Part shown: positions 61,247 through 64,000 of the stretch, in pieces | How the letters are laid out: every line of letters begins with the position of its first letter | Position numbering within the stretch: the stretch's first letter is position 1 | NCBI GenBank assembly: GCA_013368445.1 | Contig: JAACJO010000010.1 | Coordinates: forward strand, 1,612,001-1,676,000 | From: Leucocoprinus leucothites | Taxonomy: Eukaryota; Basidiomycota; Agaricomycetes; Agaricales; Agaricaceae | Length of the DNA stretch: 64,000 nt | Direction: 5' to 3' | Notes under the pieces: model-generated | Databases searched by the model: none | What the model saw: the letters and a program-made list of their open reading frames with translations, nothing else | Told to the model about the DNA's origin: nothing | Position numbers and translations under genes: made by a program

Positions 61247-61460
61247 CAGGGGGTCAAAAAACTGTCCCAATGAGTAGATATTTTTAATAATTCATTACTA
61301 ATTCATTGATGTACAAGGTCATGTGATCATGGCAATATATGCTCCCAATATGTCAAGGTACCTGTGTGAATATTTTCAGGATGCTAGGCCATATATCTGC
61401 CCTGGTATTAGCAAATATGTCCAAAATGCGAAAACATTGGGACAGTTTTTTGAGCCACTG
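61247..61460. repeat. Right 214-bp terminal inverted repeat of inner element
   Basis: Mirror of 59868-60081. The core GTCAAAAAACTGTCCCAATG begins at about 61253 and its inverse stands at the outer edge (about 61436-61455). Confidence 0.9.
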
Positions 61461-61621
61461 TATATGGCCTAGCATCCTGAAAATATTCACACAGGTACCT
61501 TGACATATTGGGCGCATATATTGCCATGATCACATGACCTTGTCCATCAATGAATTATCAATGAATTATCGAAAATATCTACTCATTGGGACAGTTTTTT
61601 GACCCTCTGTTATCTACCTAC

Positions 61622-62641
61622 TCAATACTTTGTATGACCTCCTCTTGCCCTGATAACTGCCTCAATCCTTCTGGGCATGCTTTCTATCAGCCTTTGGCAC
61701 CTTTCTGCTGGAATGTTATTCCACTCCTCTACTAGCCTCTCCCACAATTCAAATACTCCCTTGGGTGGTCTTTCATATGCCTTTGGCTGGTCCTTCAGGT
61801 AGGTCCAGAGGTGTTCAATGGGATTCAGGTCAGGGGATTGTGCAGGCTATGATAGAACCTGAAGGTTGTTGTCCACAAACCATTGTTGTCCCAGTTTTGA
61901 GGTGTATTTTGGGTTATCAGCCTGCTGGAATATTCTCTCCTCCTCCTCCATCTCCAACTTTTCAAAGCTTTTCACCACCCCATTGTCCAAAATCTCGCAG
62001 TATTGCACTGCATCCATATTCCCTTGAACCATTATCAGCTTTCATACCCCATTTCAGCACATACACCCCCACACCATCATGTTAACACCTCCTCCATGTT
62101 TGACAGTAGGGAGAGTAGTCCTATCTGACAGTGGTTCCCCCCTCTCCTTCCAGGTATACACCTGTCCATCTAACCCAATCCTGTTGATCTTTGTCTCATC
62201 TGTCTACAACACCCTTTTCCAGTCCTCCACTGTCCAATTCCTATGTTCATGTGCAAAGTCAAGGCATTCCTCACAATGTCACTTTTTGAGTAGAGGTCAT
62301 TTGATCTTAGTTACAGAGTGAAATCCATTATCCTGAAGGGTATTTCTGACAGTTTGGGGTGTGACAGGGTCAGACAGAGTAGAGTTAATGAAATTTGTAG
62401 CCTATACAGCATTGTCTAGCTTTCCAGAGGTTATTTGGTGAATTATTGCTTTTTTATCACAAGGAGAAAGCTTGGAAGGACGTCCTCCCTTGTTGTTTTC
62501 CTTATCCCCATCAGCTTCTTTCTTGATCCTCCCAATAGTAGACTTGCCTAGACCAGTTTTATGTTCAATCTGGCACAAGGAATAGCCATCTTTGAGAAGA
62601 GAAGTGACTTAGGAGTATTGGGTAGAGGAGATAGCTTCCAT
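61622..62641 (-). pseudogene. Tc1-type transposase, outer copy (dead)
   Basis: Same 1020-bp frame as the inner copy, shifted by 1528 bp, starting ATG at 62639-62641. It has a TAA at codon 11 (CAA in the inner copy), the same TGA before PLLK, and a stop where the inner copy reads LSCPAQSPD. The second catalytic Asp is lost (QQADNPKYTS). It cannot encode a working enzyme. Confidence 0.88.
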
Positions 62642-64000
62642 GATGTAGTGGCAGGAAGAAAGACAGTTGTAGCCATCTCAACATGTCAACCAAGGTCACA
62701 TGATCTTGTTTATTACTCCCACACCTGCCCTGATGCTCCCCTGGCATGTTACAAGGTAGATACTGGGAGGCTGACAGGGGGTCAAAAAACTGTCCCAATG
62801 AGTAGATATTTTCAATAATTCATTACTAATTCATTGATGTACAAGGTCATGTGATCATGGCAATATATGCTCCCAATATGTCAAGGTACCTGTGTGAATA
62901 TTTTCAGGATGCTAGGCCATATATCTGCCCTGGTATTAGCAAATATGTCCAAAATGCGAAAACATTGGGACAGTTTTTTGAACCACTGTATGGAGTTTGA
63001 GTAAACACTTGGACAGAGTTCTACCTGCTGCATATGATAGACCTGAACCTGAGGAGCGGGAGAATATGGCTGCGGATATGAAGGCAAGGAGTGTGTATTT
63101 GCAGAGATTGAGGTCCTATAATCAGGCCAAGGCGAATTACCATTTGGATAGGTGTGGTGTGAATTATAAGGTAGATATTGCCAGAGCTGTGAGTTGGCAT
63201 TTTTTCAGGGAATGGACAAGGGGCTAATGTTCTTCTGACAGCTCCTCAGCGATATGTTTTAGTTCCCGCATAACCTTGACTTCCGTGGTCATGCATACCC
63301 TGTGCCTGTGCATCTCAACCACTATTGATGACTATTTGTGTTGTGGCCTTCTCACTTTCGCTGAAACAAAGCTACTTGGCCAACATGGTCTTCGTTGGCT
63401 CAAAATCCATATCGCCTACTTCTATGGTTATGACAAAGCCAATTTTAACAAACACATGGAATGGGTGGGCAAACACACTGAGCAAATCCACGAAGCAGCC
63501 ACTAGCCCCCTCAACAGCCCCAGGTAGTGCTTATTGACTGGCAATCCATGCATGTTCCTTGCTGTGCTGATAGAGTTGAGCGCTCCTTTGGAATCTAGGA
63601 ACCCATATACTTTCAAGTCAAGTTTACCTGTACATCAGGATGGACCATGTAATGGCACATATGATGTTGACTGTGTCTAGGTGTAGGTGAGTTGTGTTGA
63701 TTGTGCATTTGGGTGTTGATGGGTGTGCTGATGTTCTATGTAGGAAAAGGGTCTGATGTTTGCTTTGGTGCATGATTCATATTGGATGCATGCTTTGAAT
63801 ATTGATGTAGTGTCTGAAGTCATGCAGGATACTTTTATTTCATTACACAAGTCTAATGTGTTAGGGGAACTCTGTAGCAAGGTATGTGGCTGTGATCTAT
63901 GGTATTAGGAAGATACTTCTCATGTCTTTTAGTACTTGAGACAATACCATAACTTCAAGGTCCCTCTAATGAGTCTGAACAATATAAGCCTCACCAAGAA

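Larger units (their letters stand above)
59868..61460 (-). mobile_element. Inner Tc1-like element (1593 bp), nested
   Basis: Complete element with 214-bp terminal inverted repeats (59868-60081 and 61247-61460). It is flanked by TA at 59866-59867 and 61461-61462. The TA used is within the word GCAGATATATGG of the outer element's left terminal repeat; the same word is intact in the inner copy at about 59929. It inserted in the same orientation as its host element. Confidence 0.95.
59801..62988 (-). mobile_element. Outer Tc1-like element, split by a nested copy
   Basis: The left 67 bp (59801-59867, including one TA) and the remainder 61463-62988 together make 1593 bp, exactly the length of the inner copy. 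The ends read CAGTGGCTCAAAAAACTG and the inverted complement (one substitution, AACCACTG). TA flanks at 59799-59800 and 62989-62990. The undisturbed target is visible in the unit 4 RPO41 remnant at about 50515-50530 (GATTCAGGTATGGAATT), where a single TA stands at the insertion point. The transposase is on the minus strand. Confidence 0.93.
56421..64000. repeat. NLR segmental unit 6 (runs off the window)
   Basis: Sixth repeat: NLR6, then a DEG1-RPO41 remnant split by nested Tc1 elements and continuing past 64000. The long 3' flank seen in units 2-5 is reduced to about 220 bp here. Confidence 0.75.
59300..64000 (+). pseudogene. DEG1-RPO41 remnant of unit 6, interrupted by nested Tc1 elements
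   Basis: 59310-59580 is DEG1 (LDYKHWTRNLDL, PPTIRILASIPITPAFS, FSCQCQHYKYPLP). RPO41 follows to 59799 (STPWKTNHKLFSVVIQV-like in broken frames). After the transposons, RPO41 resumes at 62989: SLSKHLDRVLPAAYD, MKARSVYLQRLRSYNQAKAN, a segment matching RWLKIHIAYFYGYDKANF (about 63400) and the PVHQDG motif (about 63630). An internal deletion joins this to the catalytic palm piece KGLMFALVHDSYWMHA (about 63745-63795), DTFISLHKSNVLGELC and, at the window edge, HNFKVPLMSLNNISLTK. VHDSYW carries the palm Asp of T7-like polymerases. Stops are frequent. Confidence 0.8.

Noticed and set aside
61037..61287. Open frames on both strands between the transposase start and the right terminal repeat (also 62561-62818)
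   Set aside because: They lie in the untranslated part of the transposon and have no motif. Conservation between the two copies reflects element identity.

Overview
The window comes from a filamentous basidiomycete, almost certainly an agaricomycete. The signs are genes split by many introns of about 50-60 nt with GT/AG ends, tyrosine-kinase-like kinases with an HGDLKG catalytic loop, an HMG-box NHP6 protein, an A-T-R adenylate-forming reductase, a DUF6533-type membrane protein and a family of NACHT NLR-like proteins with the signature RLLKHSMPDAFHNSSARYPP. No prokaryotic operon, CRISPR array, tRNA or rRNA was seen.

Left region (1-16.7 kb): a cassette of a TKL-type kinase and an NHP6-type HMG-box gene, both on the minus strand, is present three times in tandem. 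Only the rightmost kinase (11576-13268) and HMG gene (16087-16711) read through intact. The two left cassettes are eroded, and an 819-bp TA-flanked Tc1/mariner-type non-autonomous element sits only in the third. Middle region (16.7-28 kb): NHP6 is divergent from a KES1/OSH4-type oxysterol-binding protein gene. Then come a minus-strand seven-helix-like membrane protein gene, a stretch of about 3.2 kb with no gene I can support, and a 1036-residue adenylation-thiolation-reductase gene whose 12 exons join in frame.

Right region (28-64 kb): six minus-strand copies of one NLR gene alternate with plus-strand debris of two housekeeping genes, DEG1/PUS3 (tRNA pseudouridine synthase) and RPO41 (mitochondrial T7-like RNA polymerase). 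NLR1 (719 aa) and NLR2 (673 aa) are open over five exons. NLR3 has two single-base frameshifts, and NLR4, 5 and 6 carry stops. Copies toward the right show many substitutions of the CpG-to-TpG/CpA kind. A MFS anion:cation symporter gene (33025-35141) lies between units 1 and 2. In the last unit, two full-length 1593-bp Tc1-like elements are nested one inside the other within the RPO41 fragment.

The window therefore shows a few single-copy metabolic and housekeeping genes flanked by two families expanding by segmental duplication (kinase/HMG, and NLR with hitch-hiking DEG1/RPO41 pieces). Most copies decay by point mutation, deletion and transposon insertion. Exon coordinates were placed by hand from reading frame, splice consensus and comparison among the paralogues.
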